Part shown: piece by piece, positions 30,409-40,090 of the stretch
Numbering within the stretch: position 1 is the first letter of the stretch
Layout: every line of letters begins with the position of its first letter
Translations under genes and position numbers: made by a program
Notes under the pieces: model-generated
Told to the model about the DNA's origin: nothing
The model's input: the letters and a program-made list of their open reading frames with translations, nothing else
Database searches by the model: none
Origin: Acidovorax sp. sic0104
GTDB lineage: Bacteria > Pseudomonadota > Gammaproteobacteria > Burkholderiales > Burkholderiaceae_C
Direction: 5' to 3'
Length of the DNA stretch: 64,000 bases
Assembly (NCBI RefSeq): GCF_019219095.1
Contig: NZ_JAHUWH010000020.1
Coordinates: 1-64,000, forward strand

Positions 30409-30577
30409 GCCTTTTCATGGCGCAGCGGTGCAAGTGGGTGATGTGCAGGCCTGCGCACAGCGCCGCTGAACCTCTCGGGGGGTGGCGTGGATGTTGCTTC
30501 ATCTTGTAACAACACCATTCACAGCTACTGGCTCGCCGGCCATCCGCCGGCCGGGCCCGCGCAGAGACACCAATACC

Positions 30578-33500
30578 ATGGCATTCATGCACCGCGTTTC
30601 GGGCTGGCTGGGCCGCCTCAGTGTGGGCCGCAAGCTCATGCTTATCTACTTGCTGGATTTGTCCGCGGTGATCTATGTCTCCAGCATCCTGATCCACGAG
30701 AAGTACGTGGCCATCGATTTCACCCGCAAGGAGATCGTGGGCACCACCTATGCGGCCGTGCTGCGCGACGGGTTGATGGGCCAGTTCCTCGCCGCGCCGC
30801 CCGAGCAGCCCCCGGTGGTGGCCGATGTGCTCACGCGGCTGGCGGGTGTGCGCCAGGCCTATGACGATCAGCTTCGCACGCACGAGGTGGGCGAACGCTT
30901 CAGTTCGGTGCTGCAGCAGCTGGTGCAAAGCCCGCCGCCCGCCTCCGACCCCATTGCGCTGACCCGGCTGCGCAGCCAGCTGCTGCGCGAAGGCCGCGAG
31001 CTGCTCACCACGGTGGGCAACCAGTCCAACCTGATCCTGGACCCGGACCTGGACAGCTACTACGGCATGTCGCTGGTGGTGCTGCGGTTTCCCGAGCTGC
31101 TGCAGGCCGTGCACGACACCGTGGTGTTCCTGCACGCGGCGCCCACGGCGCGCGGACCGCAGTGGTCGTCCGAGCTGCTCACCCTGGTGGGGCGGCTCGA
31201 CGCGGTGATGCTGGGCATCGAGTCGGACTACAACCAGGCGTTCATTGCAGGGTCGCCCGAAATGCGTGCGGCCCTCATGGCCCAGCGCGAGGCGCTCAAG
31301 ACTTCGCTGGAGAGCTTTCAGGCGCTGCTGCAGGGTATGGCCGCCGGCGAGTCGCGCCTGACGCTGGCCCAGGTGGGGGTGCAGCAAGCGCAGGTGCTGG
31401 GCGCGCTGCGCGACGCCTGGGCGGTGGGCATCGTCGATCTGGAGCGTCTGCTGAACCGCCGGGTGGACGGGCTGTACGCCCGCATGTGGCTGCACCTGGG
31501 CACGGCGCTGGTGCTGCTGGGCTGCATCCTGAGCCTGGTGACGCTGGTGGCCCGGCAGATCGCCAAGCCGCTGCAGCAGCTGGCGCGCGTGGCCGACGAG
31601 GTTCGCAAGAGCGGCGATCACACCTTGCGCGCCCACTGGTCAAGCCGCGACGAGATCGGCCGCCTGGTCACCGCCTTCAACGAGATGCTGTCCCAGCTCG
31701 ACCGCGACCGCTTGCTGCAGCAGGAGCTGGCCGCCAGCGCCCGTGCGGCAGAGGCCCAGCGCGAGCTGGTGGAGGCGTTCCCGATCCCGATGGTCGTCAC
31801 CTCGGTGCCCGAGCACGAGGTGCTGCACTCCAACGCGCCGGCCGGCCACTGGCTGGGCGGTCGCAAGACGGACCCGTGGGCCGTGGGGCTCGAGCCCGGC
31901 GTGCGCGCGCGGTTCTTTCAGCGCCTGGCGGACCAGGGCTCGGTCGACGAGTTCGAGGTGCGCTGGAAGGGCAGCACCGAGCCCTCGTGGGCCGTGCTGT
32001 CGGCGCGGCGCCTGCAGTTCCAGGGGCGCGACGCGGTGCTCACGGCGTTTACGCCGATCAACGTGCTCAAGGTCATGGAGCAGCGGCTGGAGCTGTGGGC
32101 CAAGGTGTTCGAGGCCTCGTCCGAGGGCATCATCATCATGAACGCCGACCAGCAGATCATCAGCGTGAACAAGGCGTTCTGCCGCAGCACGCACTACGAC
32201 TTCTACGAGGTCATCGGCGAGGATCTGGGCTTCCTGGTGGAGGAAACCGACGGCGAGCCGCTGCCCCAGCAGATCCGCCGCACCATGCTCGACAAGGAGT
32301 CCTGGCAGGGCGAGGTGCGGTTTCGCCGCCGTTCGGGCGAGACCTATCCGGCCTGGCTCATGGTGTCCGCCGTGCGCGAGAGCAAGGGCCACAACAACAG
32401 CGGCGCGGTGGCCAACCACATCGGCATCGCCATCGACATCACCGACCGCAAGCTCAATGAGGAGCGCATCCAGTTCCTCGCGCACCACGACGTGCTCACC
32501 GAGCTGCCCAACCGCTCGCTGTGCGTGCAGCGCCTGCAGCTGGCGCTGGCCCAGGCCAGCGTCACGGGCGAGAAGGTGGCCGTGCTGTTCATCGACCTGG
32601 ACCGATTCAAGGCCATCAACGACACGCTGGGCCACCACATCGGCGACGGGCTGCTGCGTTCGGTGGCCGGGCGCCTCACGCAGGCCGTGCGCAGCCGCGA
32701 CACCGTGAGCCGCCTGGGCGGCGACGAGTTCGTGGTGGTGATGCGCGACGTGGCCGGGCGCGAAGACGTGCAGCAGCTGGTGGAGCGCAGGCTGATCCCG
32801 CTGATCCGCCAGAGCCACCCGGTGGAGGGCCACGAACTGAACGTGTCGTGCAGCGTCGGTATCGCCGTGTACCCCGGGGATGGCAGCGACATCGACGAGC
32901 TCATGCGCCGCGCCGATGCGGCCATGTACGAGGCCAAGACCACCGGCCGGGACATGGCGCGCTTCTATTCGGTGGAGACCGACCAGCGGGCCCTGGCACG
33001 CCAGACCATGGAGCAGCACCTGCGCCGCGCCCTGGAGCGCCACGAACTGAGCCTGCATTACCAGCCGCGTCTGGCCGCGCACAGCGGCCGCCTGCTGGGT
33101 GTCGAAGCGCTGCTGCGCTGGAACAACCCGGCCATCGGCGCGATACCGCCGAGCGAATTCATCCCCATCGCCGAAGAGACGGGCATGATCCGCGCGATCG
33201 GCAGCTGGGTGCTGCAGCAGGCCTGCGAGCAGTGGGCGCGCTGGCAGGAGTTGCCACGGCCATCCGGCGACGGCAGCGGCAACAGCGGCGTTAGCGCGCA
33301 TCCCCTGGCGGACATCTCGGTGTCCGTCAACCTGTCGGCCGCGCAGATGGCCGACCCGCTGCTCGTGGCCGACATCGAGGCGCTGCTGGCGCGCACCGGC
33401 ATGCCCGCCCATCGGCTGGAGCTGGAGATCACCGAGTCGCAACTCATGGACAACGCGCACGCGGCCGAGCAGCAGCTCGCGGCACTCAAGGCGCTCGGGG

Positions 33501-33844
33501 TACAGCTGTCCATCGACGACTTCGGCACCGGCTATTCCAGCCTGGCCTACCTCAAGCGCTTTGACATCGACCGGCTGAAGGTCGACCGATCCTTCGTGCG
33601 CGACATGCTCGCCAACCCCGCCGACATGGCCATCACCCGCGCCATCATCGCGCTGGGCCACACGCTGGGCCTCAAGATCGTGGCCGAGGGCGTGGAGGAC
33701 CTGGCCACCGCGCAGGTGCTGGGTGTGCTCGACTGCGAAGAACTGCAGGGCTACCACTTCAGCCGGCCCTTGCCGGTGGCGCAGCTGGAAGACTGGGCGC
33801 TGCAGCAGCGGGCGCTGCAAGTGAGGGCGGTCGCGACGGCGTAG
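30578..33844 (+). CDS. Membrane GGDEF-EAL protein with HAMP and PAS domains
   Basis: A 1088-residue cyclic-di-GMP enzyme. I chose ATG 30578 because it directly precedes the first membrane segment ([21 protein letters not shown]). A sensor region of about 270 residues, a second membrane segment ([21 protein letters not shown]), a HAMP domain and two PAS-like domains follow. The diguanylate cyclase signature GGDEF (714-718) and the phosphodiesterase motif EAL (843-845, in [11 protein letters not shown]) are intact. [16 protein letters not shown] and DRLKVDRSF, the metal and dimer motifs of active EAL domains, are present. Both activities are possible. It stands alone between rpsU and a flavoprotein gene. 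Confidence 0.93.
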   Translation: MAFMHRVSGWLGRLSVGRKLMLIYLLDLSAVIYVSSILIHEKYVAIDFTRKEIVGTTYAAVLRDGLMGQFLAAPPEQPPVVADVLTRLAGVRQAYDDQLRTHEVGERFSSVLQQLVQSPPPASDPIALTRLRSQLLREGRELLTTVGNQSNLILDPDLDSYYGMSLVVLRFPELLQAVHDTVVFLHAAPTARGPQWSSELLTLVGRLDAVMLGIESDYNQAFIAGSPEMRAALMAQREALKTSLESFQALLQGMAAGESRLTLAQVGVQQAQVLGALRDAWAVGIVDLERLLNRRVDGLYARMWLHLGTALVLLGCILSLVTLVARQIAKPLQQLARVADEVRKSGDHTLRAHWSSRDEIGRLVTAFNEMLSQLDRDRLLQQELAASARAAEAQRELVEAFPIPMVVTSVPEHEVLHSNAPAGHWLGGRKTDPWAVGLEPGVRARFFQRLADQGSVDEFEVRWKGSTEPSWAVLSARRLQFQGRDAVLTAFTPINVLKVMEQRLELWAKVFEASSEGIIIMNADQQIISVNKAFCRSTHYDFYEVIGEDLGFLVEETDGEPLPQQIRRTMLDKESWQGEVRFRRRSGETYPAWLMVSAVRESKGHNNSGAVANHIGIAIDITDRKLNEERIQFLAHHDVLTELPNRSLCVQRLQLALAQASVTGEKVAVLFIDLDRFKAINDTLGHHIGDGLLRSVAGRLTQAVRSRDTVSRLGGDEFVVVMRDVAGREDVQQLVERRLIPLIRQSHPVEGHELNVSCSVGIAVYPGDGSDIDELMRRADAAMYEAKTTGRDMARFYSVETDQRALARQTMEQHLRRALERHELSLHYQPRLAAHSGRLLGVEALLRWNNPAIGAIPPSEFIPIAEETGMIRAIGSWVLQQACEQWARWQELPRPSGDGSGNSGVSAHPLADISVSVNLSAAQMADPLLVADIEALLARTGMPAHRLELEITESQLMDNAHAAEQQLAALKALGVQLSIDDFGTGYSSLAYLKRFDIDRLKVDRSFVRDMLANPADMAITRAIIALGHTLGLKIVAEGVEDLATAQVLGVLDCEELQGYHFSRPLPVAQLEDWALQQRALQVRAVATA

Positions 33845-33894
33845 CGGCCCAACATGCGCTGCGCAGGCGAGGGCGGGCGAAGGCCCGCAAGGCC

Positions 33895-35142
33895 TCAGGG
33901 GGGTGTCGCCTTCAACGCTTGCGCGCACGCATGCCCGCTGGCCCAGGCCCACTGGAAGTTGTAGCCACCCAGCCAGCCGGTCACGTCCACCACCTCGCCG
34001 ATGAAGTACAGCCCCGGCTGCGCCTTGCACTCCATGGTCTGCTGCGACAGCGCCTTGGTGTCCACGCCGCCCAGGGTCACTTCGGCCTTCTTGTAGCCCT
34101 CGGTGCCCGTGGGCGTCAGCTCCCAGCGCGCCAGCTGTTCCGCCAGCCGGGCCAGGGCCTTGTCCGATGCCTCGTTCACGGGGCGCTGCCAGTCGGCTTC
34201 GCGCTGTGCCCAGGCGTCGGCCAGGCGGCCGGGGACCAGGGTGGCCAACTCGTTGGCGATCAGCTTGCGCGAGCGGGACTTGGCGAGGGCCAGCGCTGCG
34301 GGCAGGTCCACGGTGGGTGCCAGGTTGACGGCCAGTGGCGTGCCCTCGCGCCAGTAGCTGGAGATCTGCAGCACCGCCGGCCCCGACAGGCCCCGGTGCG
34401 TGAACAGCAGGTCTTCGTGGAAAGCCATGCGCTCCTTCTTGGCACCGGTGCTGATGTCCACCGGCAACGCCAGCCCCGCCAGCTGTGCGTAAGGCGCCCA
34501 ACCGTCGCCGTCGAATGTGAGCGGCACCAGGCCCGGGCGGCGATCGACGAGGGGCAGTTTGAACTGCTGCGCCAGCCGGTAGCCGAAGTCCGTGGCGCCG
34601 ATCTTGGGGATGGACAGCCCGCCCGTGGCGATCACGACCGAGCGCGCCTGCACCGGGCCTCGGTCGGTATCAATTTGATAGCTGCCGGCGCTTTGTGGAT
34701 CGGCGTCAGAAGGCAAATAGACTACTTTTTTGACGCCGCACGGCTGCCAGTGCGTCACGCCGCCTGCCGCACATTCGGCCAGCAGCATCGCGATGATGTC
34801 TTCGGCCGAGCGGTCGGCAAAAAGCTGGCCCTTGTGCTTCTCGTGGAACGGGATGCCGTGCTTTTGCACCAGCGCAATGAAGTCGGCAGGCGTGTAGCGC
34901 GACAGCGCCGAGCGGCAGAACTGCGGGTTCTGGCCAACGAAGTGCTTGTGCGGCGCGGAAGGGTCCAGGTCGCGGTTGGTGAAGTTGCACCGCCCGCCGC
35001 CCGAGATGCGGATCTTCTCGGCCACCTTGTCGGCATGGTCGATGAGCAGGACCTTCAGGCCCCGCTGGCCCGCCTGGCCGGCGCAGAAAAGGCCGGCGGC
35101 GCCGGCGCCGATGATGACGGCGTCAAAGAAAGGGGTGGTCAT
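33895..35142 (-). CDS. BaiN/YhiN-family NAD(P)/FAD-dependent oxidoreductase
   Basis: A 415-residue flavoprotein (HI0933/YhiN family). It has DAVIIGAGAAGLFCAGQAGQRGLKVLLID, the family tag KIRISGGGRCNFTNRD, ATGGLSIPKIGATDFGYRLA, and C-terminal GLYFIGEVVDVTGWLGGYNFQWAWASG. BaiN in gut bacteria reduces bile-acid intermediates; the role of the wider family is unknown. The start at 35142 fits the FAD motif. Residues around YLPSDADPQSAGSYQI (bases 34669-34735) have no family counterpart that I can recall, and their DNA matches the short Comamonadaceae repeat, so this looks like an in-frame repeat insertion. Confidence 0.88.
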   Translation of the reverse strand: MTTPFFDAVIIGAGAAGLFCAGQAGQRGLKVLLIDHADKVAEKIRISGGGRCNFTNRDLDPSAPHKHFVGQNPQFCRSALSRYTPADFIALVQKHGIPFHEKHKGQLFADRSAEDIIAMLLAECAAGGVTHWQPCGVKKVVYLPSDADPQSAGSYQIDTDRGPVQARSVVIATGGLSIPKIGATDFGYRLAQQFKLPLVDRRPGLVPLTFDGDGWAPYAQLAGLALPVDISTGAKKERMAFHEDLLFTHRGLSGPAVLQISSYWREGTPLAVNLAPTVDLPAALALAKSRSRKLIANELATLVPGRLADAWAQREADWQRPVNEASDKALARLAEQLARWELTPTGTEGYKKAEVTLGGVDTKALSQQTMECKAQPGLYFIGEVVDVTGWLGGYNFQWAWASGHACAQALKATPP

Positions 35143-35243
35143 GGGAGCGGCGGATTGTAGGGCGTCGCTGGGCATCCCCTCAATTCGCGCGGCGCGGTAG
35201 CATTGACTCCCGCCCGTGCCATCCACCTTCCGAGGACTGACCC

Positions 35244-35726
35244 ATGCATCCAATCCGCTACGCTGCCTGCGCCCTGGCGCTGGGCTTCCTGGCCCCGGCC
35301 TGGGCCATCAACAAGTGCACGGGTGCCGATGGCAAGGTTTCGTTCCAGGACGCTCCGTGTGCAGGGGGGTCTGGCGAGAAGATCGAGGTGCGCCCGGCGA
35401 TGGAGGGTGCAACACCCGTTCCGCCGAGCGCATCCAAGCCGCAGGAGGGCACCTTCGGCCCTTCGTGGCAGCGCAAGCATTTCCTGCAGAACCAGGGCGT
35501 GCCGCAGGCGCGTGCGGCGGTGGAGCGCAATCAGCGCGAGTGCGCGGCGCAACCGGCAGAGGCGGTGGCCACGGCGGGCCCGCTGCGCAAATCCATTGCG
35601 GCAGGCAACCAGTTTGCCCAGGAGCGCGTTGCCGCCGCAGGCAAGGACAAGGCCGCGTGCGACGCGCGCACCGAAGAGCTGCGCGAACAGCTGAGGGCGC
35701 TCGAGAAGGAGCTCAGCACCCTCTGA
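35244..35726 (+). CDS. DUF4124 domain-containing periplasmic protein
   Basis: A 160-residue exported protein. The signal peptide MHPIRYAACALALGFLAPAWA is followed by INKCTGADGKVSFQDAPC, the DUF4124 core with its two cysteines that probably form a disulfide. The rest is a helical, charged region (LREQLRALEKELSTL at the end) likely to be a coiled coil. Function unknown. It is divergent from the flavoprotein gene and ends 24 bases from the convergent hydroxylase gene. Confidence 0.87.
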   Translation: MHPIRYAACALALGFLAPAWAINKCTGADGKVSFQDAPCAGGSGEKIEVRPAMEGATPVPPSASKPQEGTFGPSWQRKHFLQNQGVPQARAAVERNQRECAAQPAEAVATAGPLRKSIAAGNQFAQERVAAAGKDKAACDARTEELREQLRALEKELSTL

Positions 35727-35750
35727 GCACGGGCTTGGCGGCGGCGGGAC

Positions 35751-36884
35751 TCAGCCCTTCCAGGTGAACGGAAACTTGAACTGCTTCACGAACCCGTTGG
35801 GTACATAGTCGCCCAGCACGCCGTACTTTTCGGGCCAGAGCTTGTCGCTCTTGACGGCGGTGCCGAACAGGTAGTCCAGGAAGGCGAAGTGGGCCGAATA
35901 GTTCTTGTCCAGCGCCTCCTGGTCCTGGCTGTGGTGCCAGTGGTGGAAGTTGGGCGTGACCAGCACGTAGCGCAGCGGCCCCAGGCGCACGCTCACGTTG
36001 GCATGGTTGAACACGGCCTGGAAGCCCACGACGACGATGTACGCGTCGATCACTTCCTTGGAAAAGCCCAGCACGTAGATGGGCGCGAGCACCAGTGTGC
36101 GCGTGATCAACAGCTCCAGGATGTGCTGGCGCGAGCCGGCCATCCAGTCCATGCTTTTGACGCTGTGGTGCACGGCGTGCAGGCGCCACAGCAGGGGCAC
36201 CTCGTGGTAGGCGCGGTGCGTCCAGTACTGCACCAGGTCGGCCACCAGGATGATGAGGAACAGTGCCACCCAGAAGTTCAGGCCTTGCACCCAGCCGCGC
36301 ACGCCGTCGCTGGCAGCCCAGCCGAAGAACTTGTGCACCAGCAGGTTGGTGGCCAGCAGCACGAAGCCCACCACCATGTGGTTCACGATGAAGTGGTGGA
36401 AGTCGGTCTGCCATTCCTCGCGGAAGATGGGCTGGTCCTTGCGCAGCGCGAACAGCTTCTCGATGAAGATGAAGATCAGCGAGCTGCCCAGCAGATCGAG
36501 GATGAACCAGTCCAGGCCGATGTAGGGCGTGTTGTCAGGGAAGTTGGGGTCCACCTCCACCTTGTGGCCGCCCAGGATGGCGGCCAGTGCAACGATTGCG
36601 AATGCGAAGGTGGACAGCCAGCGCGAGCGGTTGAACAGGATGTTGACCAGCGAGATGCCGCCTGCAACGGCCATGGCTGCCAACATGATGTAGCGGATGA
36701 CCGTCACGTCGTAGCTCTTGCGCAACTGGGGCGTGGTCAGGTACTCGGGGAAGTGGAAGGCCAGCACACCCAGGAAGCACAGGATGGCCAGGGTGAGCGC
36801 GATCACCCCCGATACGAGGCCGCGCCCGCGCCGCAGCGCGCCGTGGCTTTCGGTGAATTCATTGAGCTTGTCGATTTCGAGCAT
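35751..36884 (-). CDS. Sterol desaturase / fatty acid hydroxylase family membrane protein
   Basis: A 377-residue membrane protein of the fatty acid hydroxylase superfamily. Several membrane segments surround the histidine clusters that bind two irons: YWTHRAYHEVPLLWRLHAVHHSV, the later FNHAN, and FHHWHHS. The start at 36884 has GGAGGGAAC upstream. Such enzymes hydroxylate or desaturate lipids using O2. The C-terminal stretch YVPNGFVKQFKFPF is typical of bacterial members. The lipid substrate is unknown; the acyl-CoA thioesterase gene diverges from it across a 177-base gap in which I see no clear site. Confidence 0.9.
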   Translation of the reverse strand: MLEIDKLNEFTESHGALRRGRGLVSGVIALTLAILCFLGVLAFHFPEYLTTPQLRKSYDVTVIRYIMLAAMAVAGGISLVNILFNRSRWLSTFAFAIVALAAILGGHKVEVDPNFPDNTPYIGLDWFILDLLGSSLIFIFIEKLFALRKDQPIFREEWQTDFHHFIVNHMVVGFVLLATNLLVHKFFGWAASDGVRGWVQGLNFWVALFLIILVADLVQYWTHRAYHEVPLLWRLHAVHHSVKSMDWMAGSRQHILELLITRTLVLAPIYVLGFSKEVIDAYIVVVGFQAVFNHANVSVRLGPLRYVLVTPNFHHWHHSQDQEALDKNYSAHFAFLDYLFGTAVKSDKLWPEKYGVLGDYVPNGFVKQFKFPFTWKG

Positions 36885-37061
36885 GTTGCTGTTCCCTCCG
36901 GCATCGTGTGCCTGGTATCGGTAGGGCCGCATCGCGGCCGGCCTGGCGGTGCTGGCGGTCTGTGGCGACGGGCCGCTTGCGCGTGGCATGGGTTGTGCTG
37001 CGCGAGTTTAGCGGCCCGCGGCGTTGCGGGGGCGCGACGCACCCCACCCTAAAATTGCAGC

Positions 37062-37550
37062 ATGAACATCCCTTCGCACCAACTCAGCATGACCGTGCTG
37101 ATGTCCCCGGACATGGCCAATTTCTCGGGCAATGTGCACGGTGGGGCCATCTTGAAGCTGCTGGACCAGGTGGCGTATTCGTGCGCCAGCCGTTATTCGG
37201 CCTGCTACGTGGTCACGCTGAGCGTGGACCAGGTGATGTTCCTGCAGCCCATCCATGTGGGTGAGCTGGTGACCTTTCTGGCCAGCGTCAACTACACGGG
37301 TTCTTCGTCGATGGAGATCGGCATCAAGGTGGTGGCCGAAGACATACGCACCCAGGTGGTGCGGCATGTGAACAGCTGCTTCTTCACCATGGTGGCGGTG
37401 GACGAATCGCGCAAGCCGGTGAAGGTGCCGCCACTGTCGCCCTCCACCCCGGACGAAGGCCGGCGTTGGGAGGCTGCCTTGCTGCGCAAGGCGCTGCGCA
37501 AGGAACTGGCCGAGCGGTTCCAGCAGGTACGCGAGGCGGCCAAGGCCTGA
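37062..37550 (+). CDS. Hotdog-fold acyl-CoA thioesterase
   Basis: A 162-residue YciA/BACH-type thioesterase. MSPDMANFSGNVHGGAILKLLDQVAYSCASRY carries the N-x-H-G-G motif with the likely catalytic acidic residue in the following helix, and VTLSVDQVMFLQPIHVGELVTF is the next strand set. It hydrolyses acyl-CoA thioesters. A perfect 13-bp hairpin follows the stop codon. Confidence 0.91.
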   Translation: MNIPSHQLSMTVLMSPDMANFSGNVHGGAILKLLDQVAYSCASRYSACYVVTLSVDQVMFLQPIHVGELVTFLASVNYTGSSSMEIGIKVVAEDIRTQVVRHVNSCFFTMVAVDESRKPVKVPPLSPSTPDEGRRWEAALLRKALRKELAERFQQVREAAKA

Positions 37551-37561
37551 CGCCGCCGCAT

Positions 37562-37590
37562 CCGCCTCGCGCCCATGGGGCGCGAGGCGG
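37562..37590 (+). terminator. GC-rich hairpin after the thioesterase gene
   Basis: CCGCCTCGCGCCC and GGGCGCGAGGCGG are perfect complements with a three-base ATG loop. There is no T run, so termination is not certain. A second GC hairpin (GCCGCCCC/GGGGCGGC near 37619-37640) follows and faces the end of the cellulase gene. Confidence 0.55.
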
Positions 37591-37649
37591 AGCCGGGTGT
37601 CGTGCCCGCGCGTGAAGGCCGCCCCAGCGCGGGGGCGGCTTGGGTCAGG

Positions 37650-39098
37650 TCAGCGTGCGGCGCAGAAACCGAACTCCGCAACCGCCCCTGGCGAGAGCGT
37701 CTGGTTCCAGTTCACCCCGGATGCATTCAGGTTGCCGCCGGACTGGGACCAGGTGGCGTTCCACAGGTTGTTGACCGTTCCGCTCACCGCCAGAGTGATG
37801 GCCCAGTTGCCCGCAGACGTGCCGGTGTTGGTGACCTTGACCCGCTGGCAGTAGCCGGCGCCCCAGTCGCTGTCCATGAGCTGCTGCACCGAGAAATTGG
37901 CCGCAGGCGTGGGCGTTGGGGTCGGAGTAGGGGTTGGTGTCGGTGTGGGTGTGGGGGTCGGCGTCGGGGTTGGTGTGGTGGTGCCGTCGCCCCACAGCCG
38001 CTGGAGCAGCTGGACCTTGTCGGTGCGCACGGTATTCCAGTCGTCGTCCAGGATGCCGCCGGTGTCGCCGCTGTTGGGGTTCCACGACCAGTAGAAGCCG
38101 CTGCGCATGCCCTTGCCGACCATGTAGTCCACCAGTGCGTTCTGCCATTGCACGTCGCGCGCATCACCCCGGCCGAACTTGCCGCCGAACTCACCCAGGA
38201 GCACGGCGTAGCCGGCCTGGACGAACTGGCCGAAGTGCTGCTCCCAGATCGCCGGCATGTTGCTCGGGAAGTTGGACGCATTGAAGTAGGGCTGCACGTA
38301 CACGTCCGGCCCGTAGGTGTGCGGCGCCAGCAGCAGTTGCTTGGCCGGGATGTTGAGCGGCGTGCAGGCCAGGGGCTCCAGGTTGCCGCCCCAGAAATGC
38401 GCATTGCCGCCCGAGCAGCTGGGGTTCTCGCCGATGCCTTCCACGGCGATGAGCCACTTGGGCGCAACCGCCAGCACGGCCGCTGCGGCGCGTTCGGCCG
38501 CGCGGTTCCAGTCGGTGGCGTTGTTGCCAGTGCCCCAGGTGGCACTGCCGTGCGGCTCGTTCTTGATGTCCAGGCCGATGACGCCGGGAACGCCCACATA
38601 GCGCTGGGCGACGAAGGTCAGGTCGCTGATCCACTGCTGCTCGCTGTAGGCCGGCGTGTACCAGAGTTCGCTGATGGTCTGGCAGTCGGGCGTGTGGTGG
38701 TCCAGCAGCACGTACATGCCGCGGTTGCTCAGCTCGCTGACGATCTTGTCCATCACCTGCAGGGCCGACAGGCCCGCCAGGTCGGCATTGCGACCATAGT
38801 CGATGCTGTTGGGCGGGGCCGAGCCATGCAGCGTGGCGGGGCAGAAGGGCAGGCGCACGGCGTTGAAGCCCTGGGCCTGCATCTGCGTGATCATGTCGCT
38901 CCAGTTGCGGGCCCACAGGCCGTGCACCACATGGTTGTTGGTTTCGAAACCGAACCAGTTGACCCCCCGCAACTGTATCGCCTTGCCCGTGTCGTCCAGC
39001 ACCTTGCCGGCATTGATTTCATAGCTCCAGGCGGAGCCGGCGCTGGCCAGCAGGCAGCCGGCCAGGGCCAGGCTCTTGCACAGGGTGGTGATCTTCAT
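37650..39098 (-). CDS. Secreted GH5 endoglucanase with CBM2 cellulose-binding domain
   Basis: A 482-residue cellulase. A signal peptide (MKITTLCKSLALAGCLLASAGSAWS) leads to a GH5 catalytic domain with RGVNWFGFE, acid/base E181 in LDIKNEPHG and nucleophile E303 in VLLGEFGGKFG. A Thr-Pro repeat linker (about residues 373-403) joins it to a C-terminal CBM2-like module (about 404-482) with conserved Trp residues (SDWGAGYCQRVKV, NAWS-like WNATWSQSGG). It should cut internal beta-1,4-glucan bonds outside the cell. Plant-associated Acidovorax secrete such enzymes. The gene stands alone, with no operon partner. Confidence 0.94.
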   Translation of the reverse strand: MKITTLCKSLALAGCLLASAGSAWSYEINAGKVLDDTGKAIQLRGVNWFGFETNNHVVHGLWARNWSDMITQMQAQGFNAVRLPFCPATLHGSAPPNSIDYGRNADLAGLSALQVMDKIVSELSNRGMYVLLDHHTPDCQTISELWYTPAYSEQQWISDLTFVAQRYVGVPGVIGLDIKNEPHGSATWGTGNNATDWNRAAERAAAAVLAVAPKWLIAVEGIGENPSCSGGNAHFWGGNLEPLACTPLNIPAKQLLLAPHTYGPDVYVQPYFNASNFPSNMPAIWEQHFGQFVQAGYAVLLGEFGGKFGRGDARDVQWQNALVDYMVGKGMRSGFYWSWNPNSGDTGGILDDDWNTVRTDKVQLLQRLWGDGTTTPTPTPTPTPTPTPTPTPTPTPTPAANFSVQQLMDSDWGAGYCQRVKVTNTGTSAGNWAITLAVSGTVNNLWNATWSQSGGNLNASGVNWNQTLSPGAVAEFGFCAAR

Positions 39099-39257
39099 GG
39101 CTTGACGCTCTCCCAAAGGTGGTGTGTTGTCTGGAGCGGGCTTGGCGCAGGCGCGGCAATACGCCGTGTGCCTGCGGGCCCTGCCGGAGTGTGGCCCGTG
39201 CCGCTGCGCCGATGGTTTCCAATGGGCACCAATTGTAAGACCCTGTCCTGCCGGTTT

Positions 39258-39968
39258 TCAGGCCGCGCTGCGGCTGCGTCCCGCCAGCGACACCGCTTGC
39301 AGCGACAGTCCGTCGATTTCGTGGGTGATACCCGACAGCACGTTCGCCACGACGGCGAATTCCCGGCCGTGCTGCCCCGCGCGCGCGGCCATCACCTGGG
39401 CGTTGAAGCTCACCACCTTGGCCTCGCGGGCCACGGTCTGGATGGAGGCGACGATGCCTGCCAGCTCCTTCATCAGTGTTTCGGACTTGGCCTTGCCCAC
39501 CTGGTCGAACACCGTGGTGGCGGTGTTCAGTGCTTCCAGGGCGGCGTCGGTGTTTTCCACCAGCCGGGCCAGCGCGTGCTCGACGCGGGGGCTGCCGCGT
39601 TCAGTCAGCTCCAGCACCGTGCCGACTTGCTGGGCAAAGGCGTCGATGGTGGCTCCCACGCCGGCCGGTCCGTAGATCTTGCGGATGCGCTCCGCGTCGG
39701 CGGCACCAAGGTGGCGCGGCGTATCGACCAGCCGTGCCTGGCTTTCGGTGAACAGGGCCAGGGTGGAGCGTGCCGCCTTCAGGTGCAGTTCGCTACCACC
39801 CGCGGCCAGCACGGTTTGCAGCACCATGCGCTGTGACAGCATGCGCTGGCGCGCGGCCAGATTGACGAGCGACATGTCGGTGTCGCGGGAGGCCGTGCCG
39901 GGGAGCTTGGATGCGCTGGCTGCCGAAGGCGGCATGCCGGTGTGCGAGGGGACTGGATAGGCTGCCAT
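39258..39968 (-). CDS. Soluble P-box (PilJ/NarX-like) protein with a chemoreceptor-like tail
   Basis: A 236-residue protein with no signal peptide or membrane segment. NLAARQRMLSQRMV (from about residue 36) resembles the P-box nitrate-binding helix of NarX/NarQ and PilJ-type sensors. The last 70 residues (VVSFNAQVMAARAGQHGREFAVVANVLSGIT) resemble the hairpin tip of methyl-accepting chemotaxis proteins, which binds CheA and CheW. It is the last gene on the strand that carries the nitrate reductase genes, 122 bases after cobA. A cytoplasmic mini-receptor for nitrate or nitrite is a reasonable inference, not shown. Confidence 0.8.
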   Translation of the reverse strand: MAAYPVPSHTGMPPSAASASKLPGTASRDTDMSLVNLAARQRMLSQRMVLQTVLAAGGSELHLKAARSTLALFTESQARLVDTPRHLGAADAERIRKIYGPAGVGATIDAFAQQVGTVLELTERGSPRVEHALARLVENTDAALEALNTATTVFDQVGKAKSETLMKELAGIVASIQTVAREAKVVSFNAQVMAARAGQHGREFAVVANVLSGITHEIDGLSLQAVSLAGRSRSAA

Positions 39969-40090
39969 GTGGGTCCTTGTGCTCATTGCATTCAGATACA
40001 TTCAGAAAGCAATAGCTGGGCCAGTTGGCGCGCCGTGATTCTTGCCCGGCGTGGGGCCCCTGCGCACCCTGCGGTGCAGGTGCAGCCCGG

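Noticed and set aside
31640-34501. 953-residue open frame antisense to the GGDEF-EAL gene
   Set aside because: Low-complexity translation with no motifs, opposite a protein with intact GGDEF and EAL signatures.
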